Part shown: piece by piece, positions 12,435 through 24,900 of the stretch
Layout: each line of letters starts with the position of its first letter
Position numbering within the stretch: the stretch's first letter is position 1
Assembly: GCF_003369915.1 (NCBI RefSeq)
Contig: NC_046676.1
Span: 22,302,001 to 22,366,000, forward strand
DNA length: 64,000 nucleotides
Direction of reading: 5' to 3'
Source: Drosophila miranda
Taxonomy: Eukaryota > Arthropoda > Insecta > Diptera > Drosophilidae
Made by a program: the position numbers and the translations under genes
The notes under the pieces: model-generated
Seen by the model: the letters and a program-made list of their open reading frames with translations, nothing else
Told to the model about the DNA's origin: nothing
Databases searched by the model: none

Positions 12435-15400
12435 GTGAGTGCACATTATTCATTAGCACACACCCTGCCCCACACCCCCGAAGGCACCCCGAGAGGAGTG
12501 GTATTACCCGTATGACTGTAGAAGCGAGAGGATAACCCCTAGACGCACACCACACACTCCATCTCGCTTGGCCTTTTAAGTATTATTAATTGTCTGCCAT
12601 GTTTGTTGTGTGCCGCAGGACATACTCGTTTCGGGTTTTTGTGGCGAAGGCTCCATCTGACTTTCCCTCTTTTCGGCTTGTAAATCTAATTTGAATTCGT
12701 ATTCTCTGTTTCAAAATGTTGGGTACATCTCTAGAGCTACACATATGCCTCGAAAGGACGTTGATTGATGGCTCTGGTTCAGGAAATACTATTCAAACCT
12801 CCAGCAAACTTAACTCAAATCTGATCCACTCTCAACGTGTACTTTCTGCCACCTCCAGTCGCTGGTGTTTCCTCTATGACACGCCCAACTAAAAAAAAAA
12901 AGAAAAGGTGACAGCAAACCGCCAGAAGGTAAAGAAAATCTTGAACTTTCACAGAGCCAGCGACAAAGTCGTGTCCAGAGTGGGGGATGTCCCCAGGGCA
13001 AGCAAAATTGGTGGAAAACCCCCAGAAGAAGAGGGAAAAGCCAAAGATTGAAAGATGGCAAGAAAGAAAGGTCTGTCTCGGTGGCAAGGGGCAATGTGAC
13101 TGCGATTTACTGGTTCAATTAGCTCTCGGGCAGGATGATGGTTTCGATGGCTGCCCCATAGCCCCAGGGCCGGTGGCGGATCGGGCACATAATTTGCAAA
13201 ATTTATGCATGCAACCGAATGCCAACTGGAAATCTTTGGGGGCCGCAGCAGCCATAATTTGGACTTTTTATTGCAGATCCGAGAGCTGCTCGCTCAACGC
13301 TTACCGAATGCCACCATAAATTTCGATATCCAATGGTCACAATTAACAAACATTCTGTATATATCGACGGCACGATCCGTTCCCCCCACCCCCTTTCATG
13401 TGTTGTGACAACTCTTAAGTGGATCGCCACAACTTTGTGGTCTTTGAATTGATGGGAACTTGTTTAAAGAGCCATCGTTGTTCCCTAATTTATGCAATCA
13501 CCTGCTGACGCATCCGTATATCCCCCATAGAGATTGTGAGAGGCTGGCCTTTAGCCTGGATAATGTCTTCATTATATGTATATCGGAATATCAGAAGTGG
13601 AAATGGCACCTGTAGAGGGCAGAGTGGAGGTTTGTTGAGTCACAGAGAGCAGAGAATGTTCTGCCAAGAGTATTCTCCCTTTCGCTCCATTAGCTGCCCT
13701 TCAACACCTGGAATATATCATCGATGTCCGTTCATCTGTCCATCACACATTTAATTAGTTATGCAAACGGTTGTCCAGCTCTCCTGCTCTCATGACTTGT
13801 CGCACGCAATAAATTATGCAATTTCGGATGCCAAAAAACGTGAAGATAAAGTCGTTGCGTGCCATTGCTCAATCATCATCAACAGACGAGGGGCAGCCTC
13901 CCGGCCAGCCAGTAGACTGGGTGACCGGTGGGGTGGGGACGGGAGGGGGGGGATGATGATGATGGGAACTTTTATGCCCACTTTTATGCCACTCCGCGCT
14001 CTCCCTTTGTGTGTGTGTGTGTGTCTTGCCTTATAAATAAGTAAATACTTTAGTTTGTGCACAAAAGTTGACTTTTTTTTATGTTGATGAACCTGGAATT
14101 ATCACATGTTGTTTGATGGACTGCAGACACGCACAATGCGCTCTCCACAGATACAGATACATATATATATTTGTATACATAGTTCATTTCAAGTCAATTG
14201 TGGAGTCTGTCTGCCTGTCTCTCTCTTGAGTTGATAATCTCCCAGACACTTTGATGAAATGCTCCGCTCCGCTCTCTCTCTCTCCATCTCTCTCTATTCT
14301 ATGGGAGGGGGAGGGCCGCTGGCATTGATAAATCGTCACAAGTGACAAACAACAAAAGTACTGCCCTTTTGCCCTCCTTCTCCAGCCGCTAGATGTCGCC
14401 ACAATGCCACAGTTCGGGGTGTTATCACTGCCTCTCGCTCTGTGCCTGCCACTTGCTCTACATACTCGGACATTGATTAATTTCGTAGTTCATTTGTCAG
14501 CATTAATCAGTATTAACTTAAATGGACATCAACACGTCGTCCCTTGCTTAGAAGATGATGCTGTCTGTCCCCCACTGTCCCCCTGCTCTACTTTCTTTAC
14601 TTTCTTTACCGTTTTTTTCTGGTTTTCCTGTATTAATTACATTTCACTCATTGCCTAAGATCAAGTTCCTTTTTGAGGGATTATTGGGGCATGTAAAACT
14701 CAATTAATTGCCGGGATTTGTGCAGATAACCAAGTAATTAGCTGGGCGTTGAGTCCAGGTCGAAGGTGGACGAAGAAAGACAGTAGAAAGATACAATCGT
14801 AGGCCAAGTGCTAGCTAGGAGTCGATCCCCAGACCTATGGGGATCTTCTTTTGGGCTTTAATGGGACTCCCAACAAGAGACTCTCAACCCACTCTTTCAG
14901 GGCGACAATTGACTTTCTCTTTGCCCCCACCCCCACCCCCTAGGGTATCCAGGGTTGCTCCATTTCCACTGTTTGCTGGGGACTGTGTGCGTGATTCTTT
15001 GACGGTGCACAAAATGTTTGCCAATGCCTGCCCCCGCGCCCAGCGGATGAGAGGGCAAAGGCGAGCGCTGAAAGAGCGTTTATGGGTTAAACAGAGCAAA
15101 CATTAGCAGTGATGGGGGGCGGTGGCGGCGGCGGCGGCAGAGTTTCAAACTTCCCCCCCCCCCCCCCCTCGATCTGCCCCCGTCTCCCCCTGCACTGGGG
15201 CGTGAGTAATAGTCGCACAAACACAGAACCCAACGGTACTGTACTGCAAATGCGGCGAATTCAAGTGGCGAGCGAGCACTGTACATAACGGTAAACATGC
15301 TAAGCGGTTTTCGTGCCTGCCTTTCACCAAAAAGGAAGAAGAAGAAGGAGAAGGCAGGAGGCAGGAGGGGCCACCTCAGGGCAACCAAGTCAACGGTAAA

Positions 15401-16738
15401 AGTGTTTGCCCAAACCCCAACAGGAAGGAAAAGACTAAGAGAAAGGAGAAGGAGAGGAGTGCAAGTGGAAGACAAGGATAAAAATGCAAACACTTGAAGT
15501 AGTCCCCGCTTTGGGACTATCCCTATCCCTATCTCTGTTTTGTGGTTTAGGATACTAACTCTTGAGGGATCCCTCCCTTCTCTCTTCTCCCTTCTCTCTT
15601 CTCTTTGCCCAATTGACGGCTACTTGACGGCCCGCCCCTTCGCTCGACCAGCCCGCCAAAGAGAGCAGAAAAGAGAAGCAAATGGAATTGTGTAAACACT
15701 GCCTCCTGCCAATCTGCGCCAGGGCCTGCGAAAATATTATTTTAGCGTGTGAAAAGTGTAAAGTGCTATAATGTTTGAGAAATAAGTACGAGCATGGACA
15801 TTCCCTTGGACGTACCACCCTCCGCCCCTCAGACGGATGACTTCCAGCGCGCCACCCCCCGGGAAACGTGTTGAGTTTCCTTCGACTCGAGAGCATGGCC
15901 CTCCTTCGAATGTTATTCCCCATTTTGTTTGATTTAAGCTGATCAAGTGTTGCACTTGCTTTTATGGCGAACATTTCTGCCACTGCCACTGCTCCAGCTC
16001 CTGGCTCCCCTCTCCTGCTTCTTGGCCCTCTTCCTTCGGTTTCTATTGTTTGCTCTTCAGTTGTGTTAAGTGCAGGCGGCAGCTCTAAGGGCTCTAAGCA
16101 TACATATGTATGTACTTCTCTGGCAGACTGTTTGATGGGATCAACCTCGGAAATAAAAGGAAAGGAACTTTTCTGAAGCTCAGGAAATATTTTTTAAGTA
16201 AAGAAATGAAAGAATAATGTTTTCTTTGCGAGAGTTTTGAGGGTTCCCCAATGGTATATAATGTAGATATATACATATGTACCATCTCAGACATCTTCTT
16301 AATCATTCTTGACGAAAACTCTTGATTTGGTGTGGACTTTTCCGTCTACTCCTTTTCTCTCTCCCACCCCCCGTGCACTGTGTGAACTTTTTTAGTAGTC
16401 AGTGTGTGGTTTTTACGATCAATTTCCGCTGTGGAACAAGCCTATAAAATTGGAGACCCCCTCCCCCCAAAACAGAAAACTGAAGAAATAGGAGACCCCT
16501 GTTGGCAGCCACTAAATATGGAACATTAAAAACCATAAATATTAAAACATAAAAAGAGAAACAGAGAAAATTACAATGAAAATTCAGTTGTGAGGGGAAA
16601 TTAATTTTACAAGCAATGGGGAAAAAACAGCTGGAAATCAATGAAAAGCCACACGGAAAAGTCTAAACAAAACGAACGACTTTGAATACGAAGAAGAGCC
16701 CACCCAACGTGAGGTGGGGGGAGGGAGAGGAACGGAAC

Positions 16739-16764
16739 CACACACACACACACACACACACACA
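16739..16764. repeat. (CA)n microsatellite
   Basis: Uninterrupted CA repeat of about 13 units. Confidence 0.95.
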
Positions 16765-16985
16765 TGAACACAATTAGTCAGAAGAGGGTGATTGGTAGTG
16801 GGCAGAGGTGTCTGGGGCGGGGCGGGGCGGGGCCTGGTTGCCTTATCGGAAAATGCATTTCCATTTACAAGAAGTTTTTCACTCTCCTCTCTGTCCGCGG
16901 CAGTGTATTAAAATCAATGAATAAATAAACAAAAATCAACAACCCAAAATTCCCTCTCCCCCCGTCTACCTATCACTTTCCCTCC

Positions 16986-16986
16986 G

Positions 16987-17019
<33 letters not shown>

Positions 17020-17020
17020 T
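16986..17020. repeat. (TC)n microsatellite
   Basis: TC repeat with one TA interruption. Confidence 0.95.
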
Positions 17021-17142
17021 GCTTTCTTTCTGTGCGGTGGCTTTTGTTTGTGGCGAGATCCTCGTGTCTGGGGTTGATTTATATTTGTTTTGGATCGGTT
17101 TGGTGGGAGGGGGGGGGGACGCATTGTGTGAACGGCGACAGC

Positions 17143-17150
17143 TATAAAAG
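17143..17150 (+). promoter_or_regulatory. Candidate TATA box
   Basis: TATAAAAG in a GC-richer context (GC on both sides). No clear initiator about 30 bases downstream and no attached gene. Confidence 0.25.
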
Positions 17151-17985
17151 CTTTGGCGGCACACGTCTGCCGCTCCGTAGAAGGTCGGCACTGTCCGTAT
17201 CTCTGCGGTGGAGGCTGTGTCTTTCTCTGGTTTTCTCTCGCATACGATCGGGATGGGTCTCTATATAGATAAATATTTCTGCTTTCGAAGACTTGCCGCA
17301 CTTTCCGTTGTTTTTATCTTGAAGGGATGTCTGTCTATCCTTCCATCTTCCAGGCAATACCTTTGATCATCTTTCACTGTATTATCCATGGACGTATTCA
17401 TTCGTTTCAATGTCCATCTCTGGGGTTTCTTGAGTCTGAATATAGAAATATGTATCTTTGTTTCTTTCTACTCTTTTTTTACCTCTATTGAAAGTGCACT
17501 GTTTCTAATTCTGATCTATCAGACTATTTATGTCCCATAAAAGCCTTTAAATCACATCTATAATATTTAAAGGCTTCTCCATCTATCTCTGACCCTTGGA
17601 AAACATTCATAGCCACAGCGACAACTATTTCATTGCTTAATTGGCAAACATTTTTGGGGTCGCGTTGCATTAATGAGGACAATTGAAAATGTCAACAGTT
17701 GTCCCTTTCGGTTTGCGCATAATTACAGCTCCAACAAAAACATTCACGAATTTCCTCTAACCGAGGGTTATCTAAATGAGTTTCCCTCCCATATGAGGGC
17801 TTACTTCCCTCCCTTTCCATCTCATGTTCATCACTTCAATTCATATATGTATGTACATATGTATGGGCATGTGTTAATTAGTCAGAGCCCGCAAAAATCC
17901 ATCTGCATTCCATGGCAAATGTCAAAAATCGAAATTACTAAATTATGAAATGACATCCCCTACACATCGCCATCGTCCGCTGCCC

Positions 17986-18024
17986 CATCCATCCATCCAT
18001 CCATCCATCCATCCGTCCGTCCGT
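17986..18024. repeat. (ATCC)n then (GTCC)n repeat
   Basis: About seven ATCC units grading into GTCC units. Confidence 0.95.
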
Positions 18025-18394
18025 TTTCCGTGTTAATTAAATTTTTGGATTGTATACAGATGTTTCTAATGTTTTGTGTCGATTTGTAGGGTTGGAGGAA
18101 AGTCAAATTGCCGGAGAAATTCAATATTTATGCCCAGATTGTGTGTGTCAATAAATGTTTAATTGATTTCCAGTTTGACAGATGATATTCGGTCAAAGAC
18201 TCTTGATTGATGGTCTATTATGACGGCCAAGGGGAGATTATATTATAAGAAGAACGAATAACAATTGAAATGTCAAAGGAGTAGAAGAATAAATAGTTAT
18301 GAGAAGTTAAAGAAAGCGATTAAGTAGTCCTTTGGTTAATATTTTACTTACAAGATTTGAAGGGGTATGAAATGTAGGGATGATTGTGGGGTAA

Positions 18395-18425
18395 GCTCAC
18401 CTGAAATGAGAAATGGAAAGTTTTC
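18395..18425 (-). promoter_or_regulatory. Recursive-splice-like site
   Basis: On the minus strand the acceptor-like sequence CTTTCCATTTCTCATTTCAG is joined directly to GTGAGCTT. It resembles the site near 11810 and has a similar TTTCAG core. It may be a ratchet point or chance. Confidence 0.25.
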
Positions 18426-18455
18426 GGCTATAGAATCTCGATCGATCTGCATATT

Positions 18456-18469
18456 CCCACATATGTGGG
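18456..18469. repeat. 14-bp perfect palindrome
   Basis: CCCACATATGTGGG, centred on a CATATG E-box. Confidence 0.8.
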
Positions 18470-19288
18470 TCCTCCAATTCCCCAACACTTAAGCCCCCAC
18501 CAAACATCAAAAACGGCAAGAGGCCAAGAGGCCCAACCAAACATTAAAAAAATAATTAATAACCCGAGCTAAAAGGCAAAAAGTCATCAAATGCCACGCC
18601 CATTTAAATACAAACAATTTTCGAGCTATAATCATACATCAGCGGTGCCACACCCCCCGCGGAAGCACCCACTCCCCAGTCAATCTCTGCCCGAATGAGA
18701 GAGCACTTGTCATTGAAAACATTTGTAAAAATTCCCATGGTACCGCGAAGGAGAAGAGCGAAAATAGCCAAATATGATATTGGGTGGGGGAGTGAGGGAG
18801 CTAGAGAGAGAGAGAGAGCGATGGTCAGCATCAGCAGGGGGCATCCCTCATCTCCAATCGCATCTCTCAATCATTCGTACACAAAAACAAATAAAAACCC
18901 ATTAGCAACCCAGAGCAAAGGGAATGCAAGAAAGTAGCGGCAAGCAATTAACAACTACAACGACAAACAAAACGCGTAAGAGGGAGAGCGAGAGCGAGAG
19001 CGAGAGCTAGAGAAGGCTTCGGCTACTGCAGAGCCGATGTGTGCGGGCAGCAACAACAGCCACAACACGACAGATAAGAGCAGCCTCAAAGCAAAGAAGA
19101 AAAGGGAGGAGATCAGCGCGCAAGCAAAGAGGAGGGATAGGGAACGGGGGAGCGGGGCGATTGAGTGAGAAAGTGCATTAGATAAGCAAAACTCGGCTGG
19201 AAACCGATCCGACTAGAGTTGGAGTCCCAGCTGTGTTTGCTCTCGTTCTCTCTCTCTCTTCCCGAAACAGAAGCAGTAGCAGCGCAGC

Positions 19289-19327
19289 TATAAATAGTCG
19301 TCCCTCCCCTCCCCTCACCACTGCTCA
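19289..19327 (+). promoter_or_regulatory. Candidate TATA promoter with GAGA repeats upstream
   Basis: TATAAATA at 19289-19296 is followed at the right distance by initiator-like TCACCA (A at 19317) and TCACTC (A at 19327). GAGCGA and GAGA-type repeats lie 30-300 bases upstream. The following 600 bases look like 5'UTR rather than coding sequence, with a possible donor (CTGCG then GTAGGT) near 19936. The downstream phosphatase begins 1.3 kb away; whether this promoter serves it is unknown. Confidence 0.4.
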
Positions 19328-20597
19328 CTCTGTCCAGAGCAAAGTGCAGTTAATACTTCGTGTGAAATATTTGCTTGCACACACACACGAGGAGCAGAAA
19401 GAAGAGAGAGAAATAAAATCAAAGTTGCGGGCGTCGGCTGCAGTAACAAAAGACAGTAGCGGGGCAGGCAATGAGGGAGGGGGAAATATGGAAATATCAT
19501 ATGTGGGCAAACCGACATGTTTCCTGTCAACTTGCTGGAGTCAGGGGTGGAGTTGAAAAGGGTTTAGCCCCTCTATCTCTCGTTGCGCCTCTGGGCGGGC
19601 CTCGTACTAATCACACGACTTGCAGTTGTCGCCCATTCCGCTCCCATTCCCGCTCATCCTCTCATTACCATAACCATTCTTATGGGTCTCTCGGTTCCCC
19701 AGGCCTTTGGTTGCATTCGCAGAATCTCAGCTCGTCACATGCTTGTAAAATCAACAAAATTCAGGGTGACTGCTGTGACACTTGCTATGACGACAACAAA
19801 AACAACAACAACAACAGGAACAACACTCAGAGCTGCATTAAGCAAAAAATGTTTAATGAGTGACAGAGCGACAGAATGACTGACACGCAAAGCTGTGGAG
19901 CAAGAGAGCGAACGGAAGAGAGAAATTTGCATCTGCGGTAGGTTTCGGGGGGCTGCTGCACCACCCACCACCCATCGCTGTCCAACCCGAAAACTGAAGT
20001 TGCCTTTGTGTTTTTACGGGATATTCAGCATGTACAGACATGGGCATGGCCAGCGGGGGGGGCCTGGGAAGGGGGGGAGCTTTAGAAAGGTTTAGGTTTA
20101 GGGGAGACAGGGCGGCTTTAGAAAGGGGTTTTGGTGCGAAGAGGCTTTAGACGAGAATTATGCAGAGAGATGGCGTAGCTCTAGGGTGTTTCCGAGAGTG
20201 GTTCGTGGTGATGGCGACGACGAAGCCGTGGGGCAAAGTGTCCATTATGTTGATTTGAAAAATAAAAGCAACGGATGCAGGGGCGTGGAGGAGGTCCACA
20301 AAGGCAGGCAGGCGGGGCGGGGGGGAGGGGGCTGATGACTAAAATTTAGTTGATTGAAAGACAGTAATGTACTTGGTGACACTTGTTGTTGCTGTTGCCG
20401 GTGCCCCATTGTTGTGATTGGCAGAGATGTAGAGCGAAATAGGACCAAGGGGAGGTGGGGACCTCCATACAAGGAATAATTTCCCCAGAACACATTGACT
20501 CTTCCGTCAAAAAGGCTGTGAAAACTGATGAAACTAATCCAAAATCAAACACAATCACACGGACATTAAAGGCAAAGGTACCCCTGCACACGTGGAA

Positions 20598-21584
20598 ATG
20601 CTCGAAGACCCCCGACGTCCGTCGAGAAAATCAATCAGCCCCCCCAGGCGTTCCTCGTACCAGAGGACCGGAATGGAGAACCTGGACCAGCTCATAGCGA
20701 AGCTCACGCAGATGGCGGACGGTGCGGGCGGCGTCCAGCTGTCGGCGATGGACCTTGAGAGCCTGTGTCTGAGGGCCCGCGGAGTGCTGCTGCAGGAGCC
20801 AACGCTGCTGGAGGTCACGGCGCCCGTGAATGTCCTCGGCGACATCCACGGACAGTACGGGAACCTGCTAAAGTACTTGGCCTCGGGTGGATACCCGCCC
20901 GAGGGGCGGTACCTGATGCTGGGCGACTACGTGGACCGGGGCAAGAACTCGATCGAGACGCTCACCCTGCTGCTGGCCCTGAAGGTGCGCCACCCGGAGC
21001 ATGTCTTCCTGCTGCGAGGCAACCACGAGTCCGCCAGCCTGAACCGCGTGTACGGCTTCTACGACGAGTGCAAGCGCCGCTTCACCGTGAAGATGTGGCG
21101 CACCTTCGTCGACTGCTACAACTGTCTGCCCATCGCGGCGGTGATCGAGAACAGCATCTTCTGCTGCCACGGCGGCCTCAGTCCCGACCTCTTCAACCTC
21201 GACCAGATCCGCGCCATTGCGCGGCCCTGCGACATCCCCGAGTCCGGGATGCTGTGCGACCTCCTGTGGTCCGATCCGGACTTCACCAACTTCGGCTGGA
21301 ACCCGAACGATCGCGGTGTGAGCCACACCTTCGGCTCGGATGTGGTCAGCACCTTCATGATGCGCTTCCACTTCACGCTGATATGCCGCGGCCACCAGGT
21401 CGTGGAGGACGGCTACGAGTTCTTTGCCAAGCGCCAGCTCTTGACCATCTTCTCGGCCCCCAACTACTGCGGGGAGTTCGACAATGCGGGTGCCATGATG
21501 TCCATCGATAAGGATCTGCTGTGCACCTTTCGCATTCAGAAGCCAAGCTTCATTCGTCGATCGATTTTGTTTAACGACAAATGA
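20598..21584 (+). CDS. PP1-type Ser/Thr protein phosphatase catalytic subunit, intronless
   Basis: A 328-residue metallophosphatase that removes phosphate from Ser/Thr. It carries the full PPP signature: GDIHGQ (about 81-86), GDYVDRG (109-115), RGNHE (140-144), CCHGGLSPD (about 189-197) and [12 protein letters not shown] (264-275). [16 protein letters not shown] (286-301) is diagnostic of PP1 rather than PP2A. All six expected metal ligands are present (D82, H84, D110, N142, H191, H266). RGHQ replaces the usual RAHQ. The first ATG in frame is 20598; a second ATG at 20673 would give about 303 residues, starting where PP1 proteins normally start ([11 protein letters not shown]). The longer start adds 25 basic, proline- and serine-rich residues. 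The gene is intronless and GC-rich in third positions. An AATAAA (21699) and an A14 tract follow, suggesting a retrocopy. Drosophila has several divergent, often testis-expressed PP1-like genes (the PpD, PpN and PpY group); I could not tell which this matches. Confidence 0.95.
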   Translation: MLEDPRRPSRKSISPPRRSSYQRTGMENLDQLIAKLTQMADGAGGVQLSAMDLESLCLRARGVLLQEPTLLEVTAPVNVLGDIHGQYGNLLKYLASGGYPPEGRYLMLGDYVDRGKNSIETLTLLLALKVRHPEHVFLLRGNHESASLNRVYGFYDECKRRFTVKMWRTFVDCYNCLPIAAVIENSIFCCHGGLSPDLFNLDQIRAIARPCDIPESGMLCDLLWSDPDFTNFGWNPNDRGVSHTFGSDVVSTFMMRFHFTLICRGHQVVEDGYEFFAKRQLLTIFSAPNYCGEFDNAGAMMSIDKDLLCTFRIQKPSFIRRSILFNDK

Positions 21585-21698
21585 TCCGCTCCCCGGGGAG
21601 TTTTTTGCGGAATTTGGGTAAAAGGTCACAACCCATGATTATCAGGGGATGTCCACACGTCAATGAAACACTTTATTGGACCACAGTTACAATTATAT

Positions 21699-21730
21699 AA
21701 TAAAGTTTTCCAGTGCAAAAAAAAAAAAAA
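21699..21730 (+). terminator. Poly(A) signal followed by genomic A-tract
   Basis: AATAAA at 21699-21704 is followed 12 bases later by 14 consecutive A (21717-21730), 115-146 bases after the phosphatase stop codon. The A-tract sits where cleavage and polyadenylation would occur. Confidence 0.7.
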
Positions 21731-21978
21731 CCGTGAAACCCCTTTGAAAGTGGGTAAATATAAAATGTGCATTTTAATTTGATAAATTACAATCGTTAAT
21801 TTCAATCTAGAAAAGCCATAAAGGCAATTAAATTACGGCCAACTTGGCAAAGAAATTCCCCCCCCCCCACAGCCGGCGAAACCCTCTTACAAAAATAAAA
21901 AGCGGCTAAAATAATTACTAAAATGCATTACAACACGCACACTCTTGCCAAGCGGGGAGTGTGTGTGTGTGATAGAGA

Positions 21979-21998
21979 GGGGGGGGGGGGGGGGGGGG
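21979..21998. repeat. G20 homopolymer
   Basis: Uninterrupted G run; length may be unreliable. Confidence 0.85.
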
Positions 21999-24900
21999 AA
22001 CGAGGGGGACATGCAAATTGGTAAGCGAAAAAAAAAAAGTATAAATTAAATGACACTGCAATTTGCAATTTGCAGAGGGAATAAATTAATGGCAATCCAT
22101 TTCGGCAAATTGGAATGATGCAAAATGGCCATTAATGCTAATTTATGTGGACACTAGTGGGGATTGTTCAGCCAGGCGGGGAGGGGGAGGGGGAGGGTTA
22201 TATGGTGGTGACCCCCCCCCCCATAGATTAAAGTCAAGGGCCTTGAACTATAGAAAGAGAGAGAGAGTGAGGGAATGAGGGCTCCTTGGAGCTGTCTTTG
22301 CCCCACCTTTTATGGCTATACCCTGCCCTGAGATACTACTTTGAACGAGATTTTCCTTTCGAAAAATGTCTTTAAAAAATCCAATTTAATAATCTATGCA
22401 AAAAGTAGACGAAACTTTCGCCATAAAGTTGCCCAAAGTTGGAATCTGCCACAAGACAAGACATGACAACAAGGAGGAGAGTTTTCCACGCCTTCAGGAG
22501 TGTTGACACACACACACAGGCACACACACACCCGTTTTGAAGGATATCAGTGTCCAGGCAGTGTTCCAGGATAACAGCAAAACAGGATAAACATATGTGT
22601 GGCATAAAGGACCCACAGAATAGCATTAACCCCACAATGGGCGCATAAATTTTGCAGCAGCATGTCCTGTCCGAAAAGGAGTACGGAGTGCCAGATGCAC
22701 AGAGAAAGATAGAGAAGCGAAGCGAAGACAGGGACAAGCATAAGCTGATATATCCACAAAACTAATCTGAAGTCACACAGAGACAGAGAGAGAGAGAGAT
22801 GGAGAGTGAGGCAGAGTGAGGCAGAGAGAGAGAGACAAGGATTTACATATTAAGCCATTTTTAATTTACGACTTGCCAAAAAGCTCAAAGTCGAAGACTT
22901 CCCCCCACGAATTATGTGTCACCCAAAAGTCCAACCCCTACACCACCCACCGCCCTCCTCCTGCCATCGCCTGACTAAACAGTAGATAACAGACGCAAGA
23001 GAGCGAGAAGGGAGCGGTGGATGGGGGATGGAGAGAGATAGAGACGAACATAGATGGATGATAAAGGCGCCGCAGTCGCAGGCAAAAGGGATACCGCCAT
23101 GTCCTGGAAATGTACGCAAAAGCCACATAACGGCCACCAACTTTCACCCTGTTGGAGAGAGAAAGAGAGAAAGAGAGGGGGAGGGGGTAGAGTGTGGCGC
23201 AACAATGACGGTAATAAAATAAAAGTAAATCCTTGCTTTGGCTTTTTTCCACTCCTTTTCGCCTCTTCGATTCCTTTCTCCTTGGTCTCCCCTCTCTCCT
23301 TGCTCCTCCCTCCTCCACTCTCCACTCTCCACTCTCCGCTTTGGCTCTGGCATCTGTCAAAGTTTGACATTGACGTACTCTCTGACGCAAGTTGTTTAGG
23401 GGTTTAGAGATGTTTTTCATGTCGGGACTTGTACACGCTCCTCCGGTACTCTTTCAAGGGGGGGGGAAGGCAAACGAAAGTGAAAGGCACCGGTAAAAGA
23501 ACCGGAACCTTGAGGAATGCATTCTATAGTCATATAGTGACATTGTGAAAAGAGTTTAGAACGTCAATGAATCTGTAATAGACACGGTTCTGATGTTCTG
23601 ACGTTATCAGAACCTGTCAAATTCATACCTCAAAGATTTAACAATAATCTATCCCATCTCTTGAATCCCCATTTTCTTGGGGTCTCTTTTTTGGCTAGAA
23701 ATAATCCCAACAGGAAAAGGTAATAACAGTCTCCCTTAGGGCTATTCCATGGAATTTTATAGGGCTAGCTCTCATCGAATGGGGCACTTTCTTGTGCCGA
23801 ATTTTCGTCAAGTTTTCCAGTTTACTGGTGCGACAACAGGTGCAGATGGTGATGTGTGTTTTGGGCCTGAAACGGACCATAGAACAGCCATCCATCAATC
23901 AAGGGGGGGGGGGGGCTTCAAAAGCCAAAAAACCAACCCAGCCATATGCTTTGGGTAGTTACAGTGTATCAGGAAAACCACCCTTTGCCCACAAAAGAAA
24001 AGAAAAGAAACCCCCCCCCAACACCCCACCTCCCCCCCAAAAAAAAAAACCATCTTCTAACAAGCGGAAGGAAATGTCGGGATGCCAGATGCCTGCTGCC
24101 TGCTGCCTGCTGCCTGATGATGACGATGATGATGACAATGTTCTTCGGTTTCGGTTCCTTAAAGTTTTTCATGGCGGACTGCCGCTCGATGGGGACGGGT
24201 GTGGGTTTGGGTGTGGGCGTGGGCGTTGTGGTAAGGAAACCCAGTGAAAAGTCAATGTCTCTTGCGGTTTTGTCACTCAAATACACAAAAACCGCTTTGT
24301 TTGCCCCGAAGCGAAAGGAAGAGGAAATCCCTCCCTATCCGGGTGCCTGCCAGCCACGTCGTCTATTGTATCTCTGCGTGTGAAAAGATTTTCAGTTGAT
24401 TTGACTCGATAAATGTATCTGTTCCTTGTTCATCGTTGATTAAGAAGCTTTCTTACACTCTGGGGCTTGTTATCCCTCCAAAATGTTCACTCACCGGCAA
24501 AAAAAAGGCAGGTTTAGCCAAAAGAGTTATGTTTGCTAATTAAAAGATTACAAAGGAGTAAACATTTCGGGGCACAACCCTTTTCAAAATTGCCAACTAG
24601 CTCTGACATCTAATTAAGCGAAAAACCCCCAGATTCCCCCCAAAAATCAACCACAATCGACCCCTAAACGAGAGGGCAGGCAGAAAAAACATCTCTATTA
24701 AAAACATGGCCCAAGCGAATGATTTATAACATGTTTTTTTTTTCGTATTTCCAGTCGGTGAGGAGGCAGAAATCATAATGGTAGAACGGGGCAAGGACAT
24801 TAGCCTGGTCACCTTTAAAAAAATAAGCGGGCGCCCTCGGCAAGCGGTGAAAAATGATGAGTAGGCAATTGTTTAGATTCGGCTGGCAGGGGTATTTATT

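Larger units (their letters stand above)
12435..19280. other. Non-coding stretch, no gene seen
   Basis: If the microexon at 12.4 kb is real, this could be intron. It holds CA (16739-16764), CT (16986-17020) and ATCC/GTCC (17986-18024) repeats, a candidate TATA box at 17143, a palindrome at 18456-18469, a minus-strand splice-site juxtaposition at 18400/18401 and GAGCGA repeats near 18985. No protein homology was recognised. Confidence 0.55.

Noticed and set aside
17821..17870. TATATG/CATATG-rich run as a possible regulatory palindrome
   Set aside because: Simple alternating AT-rich sequence with no defined motif boundaries.
20765..21629. Long frames (248 and 253 codons) overlapping the phosphatase gene in other frames
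   Set aside because: They are by-products of the GC-rich codon usage of the phosphatase and have Arg/Pro- or Val/Ala-rich compositions without domains.
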